From Natronolimnobius baerhuensis (GTDB lineage Archaea > Halobacteriota > Halobacteria > Halobacteriales > Natrialbaceae), in NCBI RefSeq assembly GCF_002177135.1, contig NZ_MWPH01000003.1:620001-684000 (forward strand): DNA of 64,000 bases. The letters are read 5' to 3'. The notes beneath the pieces are model-generated. The model was not told the DNA's origin. It saw only the letters and a program-made list of their open reading frames with translations, and made no database searches. The position numbers and the translations under genes are program-made. This document shows positions 8,651-17,469 of the stretch, piece by piece. Positions within the stretch are counted from its first letter, which is position 1; the number at the start of each line of letters is the position of its first letter.

Positions 8651-9943
8651 GTGCGGCTCGTACAGCTGACGGTTCCGACGGGAAAGCAGGAGACGATCCT
8701 CGAGGCGTTAGACGACCGAGAGATCGATTACGTGTTGACTGACGAGAACAGCAATCGCGAGTACGCGGGCGTCGTGTACTTTCCGTTACCTGCACCCGCT
8801 GTCGAACCCGTCCTTGACGAGCTACAGGACGCTGGCGTCAACGAGGATGCATACACGGTCGTCGTCGACGCTGAAACGGTCGTGTCACGACGGTTCGAAG
8901 CCCTCCGAGACGAGTACGAAAATGGTGACGTCGATTCCGACCGCATTTCGCGTCAGGAACTACAGGCCGAAGCCCAGTCGCTGACGCCGACGTTTGCCGT
9001 CTATGCGATCATGACGATCATCAGCGCCGTCGTCGCAACCGCGGGGTTGTTCCTCGACTCGCCGGCCGTCGTCGTCGGCTCGATGGTGATCGCGCCGCTG
9101 ATCGGGCCAGCACTCGGTCTCTGTGTCGGCTCGGTCATCGACGACGAAGAGCTGTTTCGTGAAAGCCTTCTGTATCAGATTCTCGGCGTTCTCCTCGCGA
9201 TCAGCGCCGCGGCCATCTTCGCCTGGCTGGTTCGGATAACCAACATCGTTCCGCCCGGCCTCGAGATCGGGTCCGTCGACGAGATTTCGGAACGACTCGC
9301 GCCGGATCTACTCTCGCTGGCGATTGCGCTCGGAGCCGGCGTCGCGGGGATTATCAGCATCGCAACGGGTACCTCCGTCGCGCTGGTCGGCGTAATGATC
9401 GCTGCCGCGTTGATTCCGCCCGCTGCGGCGGCTGGCATCGCAATTGCGTGGGGCCAGCCGTCGGCTGCAATCGGCTCGACGGTTCTCGTGCTGGTAAACG
9501 TCCTCTCGGTGAACCTCGCCGGCTTGCTCACCCTCTGGTACACCGGCTACCGACCCGAGAACTTGTTTTCAATCGGTCAGACCGAACAGCGGGTCCGCCG
9601 CCGTGTGATCGGGCTTGCCGGCATCGTGCTCATCTTCGCGCTTTTTCTCGGCGCGATTACCTACACCTCGTTCGTCGCCGCGTCGTTCGAAGAAAACGCC
9701 CGCGAGGAAGTCGAGATGATCCTCTCCGAAGAAGAGTTTGCCGAGTACCAACTCCTCGAGTTCGAGGTCGTCATGGATGACGACTACCCCTTCGTTGGCC
9801 CGGAGCGCGTCGTCGTGACGATTGGCGGCCCAGCAGGTGAGTCACCGCCGGAACTCGCGGATCAAATCCACGAGCACATCAATCGCCATAGCGACGAGAC
9901 TGTCGCTGTCGAAATTCGCTATTTCGAAACGGTCGAGCGCTGA
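8651..9943 (+). CDS. DUF389 / TIGR00341 family membrane protein
   Basis: 430 residues. A soluble N-terminal domain of about 110 residues (MRLVQLTVPTGKQETILEALDDREIDYVLT) precedes a membrane core with six or so segments: VYAIMTIISAVVATAGLFLDSPAVVVGSMVIAPLIGPALGL is the characteristic DUF389 block. A second soluble domain follows from about residue 345 (FEENAREEVEMILSEEEFAEYQ). The GTG at 8651 gives the expected N-terminus. DUF389 proteins are widespread in halophiles; their transport or sensing role is unproven. Confidence 0.85.
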   Translation: MRLVQLTVPTGKQETILEALDDREIDYVLTDENSNREYAGVVYFPLPAPAVEPVLDELQDAGVNEDAYTVVVDAETVVSRRFEALRDEYENGDVDSDRISRQELQAEAQSLTPTFAVYAIMTIISAVVATAGLFLDSPAVVVGSMVIAPLIGPALGLCVGSVIDDEELFRESLLYQILGVLLAISAAAIFAWLVRITNIVPPGLEIGSVDEISERLAPDLLSLAIALGAGVAGIISIATGTSVALVGVMIAAALIPPAAAAGIAIAWGQPSAAIGSTVLVLVNVLSVNLAGLLTLWYTGYRPENLFSIGQTEQRVRRRVIGLAGIVLIFALFLGAITYTSFVAASFEENAREEVEMILSEEEFAEYQLLEFEVVMDDDYPFVGPERVVVTIGGPAGESPPELADQIHEHINRHSDETVAVEIRYFETVER

Positions 9944-9996
9944 CCTGCCGACACTCCGGCGCTGCTTTTTCGTGACGTTCCAGAACAACTGTCTCG

Positions 9997-10365
9997 TTAT
10001 CGCCTGCGAAGTCGCTCGAGCAGACTCGGACTCGAGTGTCTGGAATCGGTCTCTCCAGTCTGTGCTCCCGACCTCGAGTCGGCCTCTGATGGATCGTCGG
10101 CTGCCTGGTCGGACTCGGACTCCGATGTCCGTCCGAGGCGGCGCGCGACCCACGTCCGCGGGCCGCCGATTCGGCGCACACGACCGGTGAAGCGGTTGAC
10201 CAGAAACGTCGGGAGATACAGCGCGAACGCTCCCATTGCAAAGAAGCCAATTCCGGCCGCGGTCCGCCCGGTCCGGACGAACTCGAGGCCAACGACGAAC
10301 ATCGGGCCGGCCATCGAGAACCCGGCGGCCGTCTGCAGCATCCAGAGGATACCCGGATTTTTCAT
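9997..10365 (-). CDS. small membrane protein with charged C-terminal tail
   Basis: 122 residues. Two hydrophobic segments (ILWMLQTAAGFSMAGPMFVVGLEF and AAGIGFFAMGAFALYLPTFLV) are followed by a basic then Ser/Asp-rich tail of about 60 residues. This resembles a common haloarchaeal type of two-helix membrane protein of unknown function. The gene sits 24 bases upstream of nog1 on the opposite side of its stop, both on the minus strand, so nog1 is read first and this gene last. Confidence 0.65.
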   Translation of the reverse strand: MKNPGILWMLQTAAGFSMAGPMFVVGLEFVRTGRTAAGIGFFAMGAFALYLPTFLVNRFTGRVRRIGGPRTWVARRLGRTSESESDQAADDPSEADSRSGAQTGETDSRHSSPSLLERLRRR

Positions 10366-10389
10366 CGACTCGTCACCATCGTTCTCGCC

Positions 10390-11382
10390 TTAGCCGTCGA
10401 ACGGCAATTCCGGCTCGTAATCGACTGCCTCGACTGCTGCCTCGAGGACGGTCTCGACGTTTTCGCCAGTCTCAATACTCATCTCGAAGTCGGCCTCGAG
10501 GTCCTCGAGTTGGTCGTCCCAGACCTCTCTGCGGTCGGTCTTGTTCGCGATTGTGAGTACGGGGACGGTCTCGAACTGGGCGGCAATCGAGTCGCGTAAC
10601 TCGAGTTGGGAGGCAAGCGGGTAGCCACACTCGCCGCTCGGATCGACCATCACGAGCATGCAGTCTGCGAGGTGTTCGACGGCGCTGACGGCCTGTGATT
10701 CGATCTCGTTGCGCTCGGCTGGTGGCCGGTCGAGCAGTCCCGGCGTGTCGACGATCTGGTAGCGAAGCCGTTCGTGTTCGAAGTGACCGAGGCCGATCCC
10801 TTTCGTCGTGAAGGGATAGGATGCGGTCTCGCCGCGGGCGTTCGTCACGTCGTTGACAAACGAGGACTTGCCGACGTTGGGGTAGCCGGCGACGACGATG
10901 GTTGGCTCATCGGGGTTGATCTCCGGCAGGTCGCGCAGGTCGTTACGCGACTTGTTGATATACAGTAGTTCGTCATCGACCTGCTCGACGATATCCGCCA
11001 GTCGCGCGAAGGCCTGCTTGCGGTGCTTGCGCGCCGTGTCGGTGTCCGTTTTCCGGAGACGTGGTTGGTACTCCTCGTGAATCTCGCGCGTTTTCCGGCT
11101 GGCCCACATTACCTCCGAGAGGCTCTGTCGGAGCCGGTCGACGTCGACGATGGCGTCGGCCAGTTCGTAGTAGAACGGATGGACGTCGTCTTCGTACTCG
11201 AAATCGGGCCACGCCGTGACCACGTTCTCGAGGTTATCCGACATGATGTTTGCCGCGGTTTGGAGCATCGACTGCTGGGCCTCGAGGCCGCGTTTTGCGT
11301 TGCCTGACCGTGCTGCCCGCGAGAACGCCTTGTCAATCAGCTCTTCCGACGTGGGCGTCGTCGGAAGGTCTTCGAAAATCAT
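10390..11382 (-). CDS. NOG1-type GTPase (ribosome biogenesis)
   Basis: 330 residues. A helical N-terminal domain (about 1-150) is followed by an Obg-type G domain: G1 AGYPNVGKSS, the YPFTTKGI switch, G3 VDTPGLLDRP and G4 ANKTDRRE. This order is that of archaeal NOG1, which acts in 50S/60S subunit maturation in eukaryotes; the archaeal role is inferred. The ATG giving MIFEDLPTTPTSEELIDKAF matches the conserved NOG1 start, so the longer open frame upstream is ignored. Confidence 0.92.
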   Translation of the reverse strand: MIFEDLPTTPTSEELIDKAFSRAARSGNAKRGLEAQQSMLQTAANIMSDNLENVVTAWPDFEYEDDVHPFYYELADAIVDVDRLRQSLSEVMWASRKTREIHEEYQPRLRKTDTDTARKHRKQAFARLADIVEQVDDELLYINKSRNDLRDLPEINPDEPTIVVAGYPNVGKSSFVNDVTNARGETASYPFTTKGIGLGHFEHERLRYQIVDTPGLLDRPPAERNEIESQAVSAVEHLADCMLVMVDPSGECGYPLASQLELRDSIAAQFETVPVLTIANKTDRREVWDDQLEDLEADFEMSIETGENVETVLEAAVEAVDYEPELPFDG

Positions 11383-11592
11383 ACTCGGTCTAGCGGCCCC
11401 AATCATAAAAGGCCGTTCGATCCGTGTGTCGGTGTTTCGACTTACGCGCGCAGCGATGTCGACTTCCTGTGGGTGCAACTGTCTCGATCCGTCGCTGATT
11501 ATCCGTTCGCATCCCCGATTCTCGAGGTCGTCACGTTCTGGCGCACGCCAGACGGCGAGTCGTTTATCTGGATGCCAGCCCTTTAGACGGCT

Positions 11593-12003
11593 ATGACCAA
11601 CTGGCGGGCCGTCATTATTGGCTTTCTCGTCGCAACCGTTGTCGGCGTGCTCGGCGTCGCCGTCCCCGGAATCGGACAACTCGCCGCCGGACTATTCGGT
11701 GGCTTTGTCGCTGGCTACATCGCCGGTGGCGGACTCCTGCGGGGCTTCTGGCACGGCCTGCTCGCCGGCGCGCTCGGTGGGATCGTCGCCGGACTCGCAA
11801 TCGCGTTCATCGTTGGCATCGTCGGCTGGGCTGGCGGCCCACTCGGTGGCGCGCTTTCGGGCATCGCCGGCATTGGCATCTTTGCCGTCGTGGTGCTCGT
11901 TTCATTCGTCATGGCACTCGAGAGCGCGATTGCAGGAGCTATCGGCGGCGTGCTCAACGCCAACCCGGAGTCGTCTCGCTCACAAACCCATACTCGCTAC
12001 TGA
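11593..12003 (+). CDS. glycine-rich membrane protein (DUF5518-like)
   Basis: 136 residues, nearly all hydrophobic, with four segments separated by Gly-rich turns (VIIGFLVATVVGVLGVAVPGIG, LFGGFVAGYIAGGGLLRGFWHGLLAGALGG). Haloarchaea carry many such Gly/Ala-rich proteins, often labelled DUF5518. No active-site residues are visible. The final 12 residues are polar (NPESSRSQTHTRY). Divergent from nog1 across 210 bases. Confidence 0.7.
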   Translation: MTNWRAVIIGFLVATVVGVLGVAVPGIGQLAAGLFGGFVAGYIAGGGLLRGFWHGLLAGALGGIVAGLAIAFIVGIVGWAGGPLGGALSGIAGIGIFAVVVLVSFVMALESAIAGAIGGVLNANPESSRSQTHTRY

Positions 12004-12037
12004 TCGCTCCACTCACTCGAGTGAACCGACATGCTGC

Positions 12038-12385
12038 TCAACTCGCGGTCATCTCGCGACAACTGTTGACGCACTCCGGCAGCACTTCCGCACAGGCCTG
12101 ACAGTGGTCGTGATCGTGCTGGCTGCACTCCTCAGCACACGCCTCGCAGAGATCCGCACAGAGTTCGCCCAGTTCCGCGTGATACCCCGAGTTTCGGGCC
12201 ATGAACCGTGCGTGCAGCGACGCGATATCCGCGACGTCCCGACAGAGTCGGATACAGCGGGCCATCTCTTCGCCCTCGCCCGCACAGGCATCAGCGCACC
12301 ACTCACAGACCTGTGCGGCCTCGAGACAGTTGTCGATACACTCTTGCATCTGGTCGTCTGCGTGCTCGAGTTGTTGCAGTGCCAT
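12038..12385 (-). CDS. four-helix bundle copper-binding protein (DUF326 type)
   Basis: 115 residues with fourteen Cys residues placed at helix spacings: MQECIDNCLEAAQVCEWCADACAG, then MARCIRLCRDVAD, LCADLCEACAEECSQHDHDHCQACAEVLPECVNSC. This is the pattern of the Cys-lined four-helix bundles (Csp family) that store Cu(I) in bacteria. No signal peptide is present, so the protein should be cytosolic, like Csp3. A neighbouring copper exporter or regulator is not seen, so the link to copper rests on the family. Confidence 0.87.
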   Translation of the reverse strand: MALQQLEHADDQMQECIDNCLEAAQVCEWCADACAGEGEEMARCIRLCRDVADIASLHARFMARNSGYHAELGELCADLCEACAEECSQHDHDHCQACAEVLPECVNSCREMTAS

Positions 12386-12459
12386 TGCACTGCACCGTCA
12401 TCGACCGACCCAATGAAAATGAGAGTAGCGAGTGCAAGCGCCGCGCTGTTGAACGGATC

Positions 12460-12744
12460 TTACCGGCGTGCCTCGAGTTCGGCCTCCAAGTCCTCGAGAT
12501 CCATGTCTTTCATCGAGAGCAAGACGAGCATGTGGTAGACGATATCGGCGGCTTCGTAGGCGATTTCGTCGTGGTCGTCGTCTTTCGCGGCGAGTACGAG
12601 TTCCGTCGATTCCTCGCCGAGTTTCTCGAGGACGGCGTTTTCGCCTTTCTCGTGGGTAAACAGCGAGGCGGTGTAGGAGTCCTCAGGGAGCGTCTCTTTG
12701 CGGTCTTCGATTACGTCAAATAGCTCGGCGAGTGTGTCATCCAT
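12460..12744 (-). CDS. hisE: phosphoribosyl-ATP pyrophosphohydrolase
   Basis: 94 residues, the length of stand-alone HisE, which hydrolyses phosphoribosyl-ATP in the second step of histidine synthesis. It shows the family core LGEESTELVLAAKDDDHDEIAYEAADIVYHMLVLL, with the acidic metal ligands E, E and D of MazG-type pyrophosphatases. The ATG directly follows the stop codon of the upstream bifunctional nuclease gene with no gap, so the two are probably translated together. Confidence 0.93.
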   Translation of the reverse strand: MDDTLAELFDVIEDRKETLPEDSYTASLFTHEKGENAVLEKLGEESTELVLAAKDDDHDEIAYEAADIVYHMLVLLSMKDMDLEDLEAELEARR

Positions 12745-13212
12745 CTATAGGTCACCGGGTACGTTGCGGATATCTTCGAGTTCCGCGAACTTTGCGCTGT
12801 CGTCTCGACTACTTTCGAAGACTGCCTCTGTGACGTCGATTTCGACGTTCGTCCGTGCCGCGAGCGCGAGTGAATCGCTCGGGCGGGCGTCAATCACGGT
12901 CTCCCCGCGTGGCGTCTCGACGTGGAGATCAGCGATGTAGGTGCCACCCTCGCCAACGCCGCTGCCGTCGATTTCACTGACGACGACGCGGTCGATCCGC
13001 CCGCCGAGTTCTTCGACGACGTCCAACAGCAGGTCGTGTGTCATCGGCCGGCCGATATCTTCGGCCTCGAGGCCGCGGGCGATGCTCGTCGCCTCGCTGA
13101 AGCCGATGAAAATGGGGACGACATCGTCTTCGCCCTCAATTGTGAGGACCACGACCGGTATCGGTCCCTGCTGGGTCCCGGCGACGCGAACCGCGTCGAT
13201 AGATGCCTGCAT
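12745..13212 (-). CDS. bifunctional nuclease domain (BFN/DUF151) protein
   Basis: 155 residues. The whole protein is one BFN domain: MQASIDAVRVAGTQQGPIPVVVLTIEGEDDVVPIFIGFSEATSIARGLE, then RPMTHDLLLDVVEELGG and VIDARPSDSLALAART. Some family members have RNase/DNase activity; the substrate here is unknown. The ATG giving MQAS is chosen because it is the usual N-terminus; the long open frame beyond it overlaps the divergent promoter region. It is the first gene of a two-gene unit with hisE. Confidence 0.87.
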   Translation of the reverse strand: MQASIDAVRVAGTQQGPIPVVVLTIEGEDDVVPIFIGFSEATSIARGLEAEDIGRPMTHDLLLDVVEELGGRIDRVVVSEIDGSGVGEGGTYIADLHVETPRGETVIDARPSDSLALAARTNVEIDVTEAVFESSRDDSAKFAELEDIRNVPGDL

Positions 13213-13332
13213 ACACCAGTGCTTGCGGGCGAGCGGGAAAACAAGTCCGGTCGCGAATGCATGCATACGGCCAGCCGCGGCCGCTCCGACCGAATCGCAA
13301 CCGATATTCCGACCGCGCTGATCGACTCGAGT

Positions 13333-13755
13333 ATGGATATTTTCTTCAGCGGTTCGATCCGCGGCGGTCGCGACGATGTCGACCTGTACGCAGCCCTCAT
13401 CGACTGTCTCGAGACTCATGGCACCGTCCTCACTGAACACGTTGGAACTGAAAATGTCGAAGCAGTCGAACAGGAACAGGGACTCACCGACGGCGATATT
13501 CACGACCAGGACGTGACCTGGCTCGAGCAGGCTGACGTCGTCGTCGCCGAGGTGACGACGCCGAGTCTCGGCGTCGGCTACGAACTCGGTCGTGCGGTTG
13601 CCTGGGAGAAGCCCGTTCACTGCCTGTATCGCCCGGACTCGACGCACGACCTCTCGGCGATGATCCGGGGCAACGACGCCGTGACGATCACCGAATACGA
13701 CGACCTCGAGGAGGCCGAAGCTGCGCTCGAGGACTTTCTCGAGCGCAACCGCTGA
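13333..13755 (+). CDS. nucleoside 2-deoxyribosyltransferase family protein
   Basis: 140 residues: MDIFFSGSIRGGRDD at the start (the SGSIRGG nucleotide-binding turn), DIHDQDVTWLEQADVVVAEVTTPSLGVGYELGRAVAWEKPV in the middle (Asp and Glu at the expected catalytic positions). This fits the 2-deoxyribosyltransferase/DNPH1-like family, which cleaves or transfers the N-glycosidic bond of deoxynucleosides or their monophosphates. The exact reaction cannot be read off. Divergent from the BFN-hisE pair across 120 bases. Confidence 0.85.
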   Translation: MDIFFSGSIRGGRDDVDLYAALIDCLETHGTVLTEHVGTENVEAVEQEQGLTDGDIHDQDVTWLEQADVVVAEVTTPSLGVGYELGRAVAWEKPVHCLYRPDSTHDLSAMIRGNDAVTITEYDDLEEAEAALEDFLERNR

Positions 13756-13766
13756 GCTAGTTTAGG

Positions 13767-14402
13767 TTAGACGCTCTCTGCTCGGTCTGCATCACCGATG
13801 ACCGCGTCGTCGTTCGCAAAAAAGGCAAGTTCGTGAATCCGGTCGTCGGGCGTCAGTTCCGGGTGGAACGCGGTGGCGACGACTGGCCCCTGTTTGACCG
13901 CAACCGGGCGGTCGTCCCACGTCGCGAGGACCTCGGCGTCGCTGTCGTCGACGGCGTCGATTGCTGGTGCACGGATGAATACTGCAGGGTAGGGGTCGTC
14001 CTCGGCGAGGCCATCCACGATTAGCGGCGCTTCGAAACTGTCCTTCTGCCGGCCGAAGGCGTTGCGCTCAACGGTCACGTCCAGTAACTCGAGTTCTTCA
14101 ACGCGGTCATCGGCCGCATCACTCGAGGCGACGATCAGGCCGGCACAAGTCGCAAGCAGCGGCTTGTCTGCCTCGACGTGGGCGACGATTTCGGGGGCAA
14201 TGCCGTCGCTATGAATCAGCCTCGAGATCGTGGTCGACTCGCCACCGGGCATCGCGAGCAGGTCGCAGTCGGGGACGATGCCGGCCTCGCGGATTTCGTG
14301 GACGGTGATCTCGTAGCCGTGTGCGCGGGCCGCCCGCTCGATGGCGGCGGCATGTTCGGAGACATCGCCCTGGACGGCGATGACGCCAGCGGTCAGTGAC
14401 AT
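13767..14402 (-). CDS. pdxT: pyridoxal 5'-phosphate synthase glutaminase subunit
   Basis: 211 residues, class I glutaminase fold. GVIAVQGDVSEH begins the protein; MPGGESTTI (residues 51-59) is the diagnostic PdxT motif; the nucleophile is Cys86 in TCAG; His180 and Glu182 (FHPE) complete the triad. It supplies ammonia to PdxS for making vitamin B6; pdxS is not in the window. The downstream neighbour on the minus strand side is a ribosyltransferase (convergent), and secG lies 64 bases upstream on the same strand. Confidence 0.95.
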   Translation of the reverse strand: MSLTAGVIAVQGDVSEHAAAIERAARAHGYEITVHEIREAGIVPDCDLLAMPGGESTTISRLIHSDGIAPEIVAHVEADKPLLATCAGLIVASSDAADDRVEELELLDVTVERNAFGRQKDSFEAPLIVDGLAEDDPYPAVFIRAPAIDAVDDSDAEVLATWDDRPVAVKQGPVVATAFHPELTPDDRIHELAFFANDDAVIGDADRAESV

Positions 14403-14466
14403 ACTCCGGCGTATGAACAGCGGCGGGAAAAGTGTCGCGTCACGTCCGTCGAGTCTTGTTCCGAGC

Positions 14467-14643
14467 CTACGCGATTGGGGCAACGGCAACCCACGTCAGC
14501 AACTGGACGAGAATGCCCAGCAGGACGCCGCTCGCGATGATCGTTTTCGGGTTGAGCAAGATCGCATTCGAGTCTTCCGCGTCGAAGTACCGGACCAGTC
14601 CGGCACTGGACATCAAGCCGCCAGAGTTCTGTCCTCTATCCAT
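14467..14643 (-). CDS. secG: preprotein translocase Sec61-beta subunit
   Basis: A 58-residue gene shorter than usual ORF cut-offs. The translation opens [20 protein letters not shown] and continues through [14 protein letters not shown] to one C-terminal membrane helix ([21 protein letters not shown]). This is the archaeal Sec61-beta pattern: a Gly/Ser-rich cytosolic N-terminus, the invariant SSAGLVRYF...EDSNA block and a tail anchor. It is the small subunit of the SecYEG channel in the cytoplasmic membrane. Adjacency to pdxT is, as far as I know, common in haloarchaea. Confidence 0.93.
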   Translation of the reverse strand: MDRGQNSGGLMSSAGLVRYFDAEDSNAILLNPKTIIASGVLLGILVQLLTWVAVAPIA

Positions 14644-14815
14644 ACTCGTGTGTATGGGTCCCCGAAACTAAATCTTTCGTCCTTGCATCTACCTCCACTC
14701 GAGTCCGCAATATCCCTCCAGCGGAGGGGATAACACGCTCTCGCCCGAGGTCGCGGCAAACGATTACGACTGGGAAACCCTTATGCGCGACGGGTAGCAA
14801 CGTAGCGATGACTGC

Positions 14816-15085
14816 ATGACTGTTACGCTTAAGGATTTCTACGCGGACTGGTGTGGCCCCTGCAAGACGCAGGATCCCATCCTCGAGGACCTCGAGGACG
14901 ATTGGGATGGCCGCTTCGAAGTCGAGAAAGTAAACGTCGACGAACAGCAGGATCTGGCAAACGAATATCAGGTCCGTTCGCTGCCAACGCTGATTATCGA
15001 AAACGACGACGGCATCGTCGAGCGATTCGTCGGTGTCACTCAGCGCGAAGACTTAGAAGACGCCCTCGAGACGGCTGGCGCGTAA
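14816..15085 (+). CDS. trxA: thioredoxin
   Basis: 89 residues. The active site is WCGPC with Cys13 and Cys16, and the conserved cis-proline is in RSLPTLII. It lacks the first strand/helix of longer thioredoxins, as is common in haloarchaea. It reduces protein disulfides in the cytoplasm; the cognate reductase is not nearby. The ATG at 14816 is preceded by a TTATGC box about 35 bases upstream, so the leader should be short. Confidence 0.92.
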   Translation: MTVTLKDFYADWCGPCKTQDPILEDLEDDWDGRFEVEKVNVDEQQDLANEYQVRSLPTLIIENDDGIVERFVGVTQREDLEDALETAGA

Positions 15086-15096
15086 GTTTTCTGCCG

Positions 15097-15117
15097 ACGA
15101 CCCGTCTTCGGTTTTTG
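15097..15117 (+). terminator. possible terminator after the thioredoxin gene
   Basis: A short imperfect dyad (CCGACGA...TCTTCGG) is followed by a run of five T residues 26-31 bases after the stop codon. Archaeal terminators need little more than the T run; no other evidence. Confidence 0.4.
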
Positions 15118-15214
15118 CGTCCTGTCGGGAGTCACAACGATATATACTACCTCTACGCGCCCCGGCGGTAAACGACCACGGGTCGGGTGACCCGTGGAAC
15201 TCTCGCTGTTTTCT

Positions 15215-15880
15215 TTAGACCCACTTCACGCCGGCCTCATCCAGTTCGCTGTTGTATTTCGTGATGTTGATCACGAGCGGGGTGAGGCTCTCGACTTCGC
15301 GCGCGTTCGCGAGTGGACCAGCCGCGAGTCCGCGGAGGCCCTCGACTTCGTTTGTGAGCGAAATAACCATCTGGACGGCGTCTGTGTCGCCGACGACGGG
15401 AGTGTCGAAGTCAATCTCGGTCTCGAGGTCGGCGAGGGTGTTCGCAGGAAGGTTATGGTAGGTGCCGACGACGGGGGTGCCCGCAGGTGCGCGATTCGCG
15501 ACGAGTTCGGTCGTGCTGCCGGCGGGCGGAGAGTGATAGTGCATGCCGTTTTCATCGCGTTTCATGCCGACAGCGGGCGAGACGAGAATCGTATCGCCAT
15601 CGAGTTTGTCTGCAATCGCGTCAACCGTGTCACCGACGTAGTACGGCGGGACTGCGAGGACGACGATGTCGGCTCTGTCCGCGACCATTTCGTTGGTAAA
15701 GCCCTTGATCGAGCCGGACGCGCCGTGGGTCTCGAGGGTGTCTTCGTACGCTGTCACGGCCTCGCGGGCGCGTTCCGGGTCGCGCGAGCCGATGAGGATT
15801 TCGTGATCGGTGTCGCGAGCGAACCGAAGCGCCAGCCCTTCCCCAAAGTCTCCGGTCCCGCCGAGCAGTGCAAGTCGCAT
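15215..15880 (-). CDS. npdG: NADPH-dependent F420 reductase
   Basis: 221 residues. The N-terminus MRLALLGGTGDFGEGLALRFA is the dinucleotide-binding fold of F420H2:NADP oxidoreductase (TIGR01915 type), followed by IGSRDPERA for the NADP phosphate. VVLAVPPYYVGDTV and VVGTYHNLPANTLAD line the F420 site. The enzyme shuttles hydride between F420 and NADP. Two genes of F420 synthesis, cofG and cofC, lie 46 kb away in this window, consistent with an F420-using organism. The upstream ATG-rich extension is rejected because MRLALLGG fits the family start exactly. Confidence 0.92.
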   Translation of the reverse strand: MRLALLGGTGDFGEGLALRFARDTDHEILIGSRDPERAREAVTAYEDTLETHGASGSIKGFTNEMVADRADIVVLAVPPYYVGDTVDAIADKLDGDTILVSPAVGMKRDENGMHYHSPPAGSTTELVANRAPAGTPVVGTYHNLPANTLADLETEIDFDTPVVGDTDAVQMVISLTNEVEGLRGLAAGPLANAREVESLTPLVINITKYNSELDEAGVKWV

Positions 15881-15947
15881 ACTGGCCACTCTGAGCGAAA
15901 TCAGGATAAAAGCACAGGATCCGGACGCGGACAGCCGACTCGAACGG

Positions 15948-17339
15948 TTACCGTGAAAACACTTGCACGGTCGTCTGGACGGTGTCGTCGGCCCCGACCA
16001 CCCGAACCGGAAACTCCTCGTCTTGCCGTGTCGGATACGTCTCGAAGCCAAGCGTCGCCGCGCCGGTCTCGCCCGGTTCGACGATGATCTCCTGTGTGTC
16101 AAGCACCTCGGGGTCGTGGCCCACGACTAGCTCGAGGACGTCCTCACCTATCTCAGAGCCGGTATTTTCGATGTCGACGATCACCTCGAGATACTCGCCC
16201 GCGTCGACGGGCGAGTCTGCGTGTCGGATCGAGAGGTCGAGCGTTGGGCCGGGTTGCTCGTCGCCGTTGTCGTCGTCATCCTCGACCATCTCGAGTTGCC
16301 ACTCGCCGTCCAGTTCGGCGACGGTGCCGTCCGCACAGATCACCCATGGGACGACATGGCAGGTGTGACAGGTCGAATCCGTCGTGAGCTGTGCCGTGTC
16401 CCTCGTGCCGCTGAGGTCGCTCGTTCCCACGATCACGTCGGCCTGCGTGAGCCACCAGACAACGCGCTCGAGGCTGGTCGCTGGATCGCTCGCCTCGAGT
16501 TCGAAGGTAATCTCATCGCCGCGTGCGGGAACGGTGCCGAGGGCGGGCTGGAGTGCTTCGACTGTCGGTGCGTGCCAGCCGCCGTTGGTCACCTCGACCT
16601 CCCAGTGGAGCGTGTAGGTTTCTTCGCGGTCGTGCGGGAGTATGGCTACGGCGACGTCGTGCGTGCCGGGCGTCTCGAACGATTCCTGGGCAAAGTGTGC
16701 GCCGGTTTCCTGTAGATACTCCCACTGCCAGGGACCACCCAGTGCACCGACCTGCTCGCCGTCGACCCACCAGACCGTCTGCTGGGATTCGTCCGGATCG
16801 ACGGGGACGGCCTCGAACATGACGGTTGTGTCCGGCTGGACGCTGACCGTCTCCGACGGATCGGGGCTCCCATCCGACAGAAACGATGCACCGACGACGG
16901 AGACCATCTCGTTGGCCGCGTCGCCCTCGACTGCGACCCGGATCGGAAACTCGTCGTCAGTCGGCACCGGATAGGTGTAAAAGCCGAGCGTCATCGTGTG
17001 TGTCTCGCCCGCCTCGACCGTCGTCGTGATGCGACTGAGTTGGGTCCGATCCTCGCCAACGAGCAGGTCGACGTCGGTCCGGACGTTCGATGCGCTCGTA
17101 TTCTCGATCTCAGCGGTCACATCGAGATACTCGCCCGCGCCGACCGGCGCATTTGTCTCGCGAATCGATACCTCGAGTGCGTCAGTGGCTGCATCCTCGA
17201 GCGCGGTGACGTCGTCACCGGCCGCTGCTGTGGCAGTAGATGTTCCACGGTCTCGAGTCCGCGTCCAGGCCGCTGTTCCGAGGACGACGGTGCCAGTTGA
17301 GACTCCGTGGAGCACCCGTCGTCGCGTTGGTCGCGTCAT
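15948..17339 (-). CDS. exported protein with two CARDB-type domains
   Basis: 463 residues. The N-terminus MTRPTRRRVLHGVSTGTVVLGTAAW is a twin-arginine signal, so export by Tat is expected. Residues about 50-150 (SIRETNAPVGAGEYLDVTAEIENTSAS) and the last 95 residues (SIRHADSPVDAGEYLEVIVDIENTGSE) are copies of the same CARDB-like adhesion domain, both ending near a GFYTYP/GFETYP strand. Between them are two beta-sandwich-like segments with WWVDGEQVG and WWLTQADV. No enzyme motif is seen; a surface or ligand-binding role is inferred. Confidence 0.75.
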   Translation of the reverse strand: MTRPTRRRVLHGVSTGTVVLGTAAWTRTRDRGTSTATAAAGDDVTALEDAATDALEVSIRETNAPVGAGEYLDVTAEIENTSASNVRTDVDLLVGEDRTQLSRITTTVEAGETHTMTLGFYTYPVPTDDEFPIRVAVEGDAANEMVSVVGASFLSDGSPDPSETVSVQPDTTVMFEAVPVDPDESQQTVWWVDGEQVGALGGPWQWEYLQETGAHFAQESFETPGTHDVAVAILPHDREETYTLHWEVEVTNGGWHAPTVEALQPALGTVPARGDEITFELEASDPATSLERVVWWLTQADVIVGTSDLSGTRDTAQLTTDSTCHTCHVVPWVICADGTVAELDGEWQLEMVEDDDDNGDEQPGPTLDLSIRHADSPVDAGEYLEVIVDIENTGSEIGEDVLELVVGHDPEVLDTQEIIVEPGETGAATLGFETYPTRQDEEFPVRVVGADDTVQTTVQVFSR

Positions 17340-17469
17340 ACTCTTGTAGAGTCGTCAAGACACGCAAAAGTCCGCGTACCGTTTCGCGAGGAAACACGTT
17401 GTTTCGGCCTGTAGGCTCTCATTTCAGCCGTTGCACGTGCTGGGATCGGCGTCGATTTCACCAGTCGTC

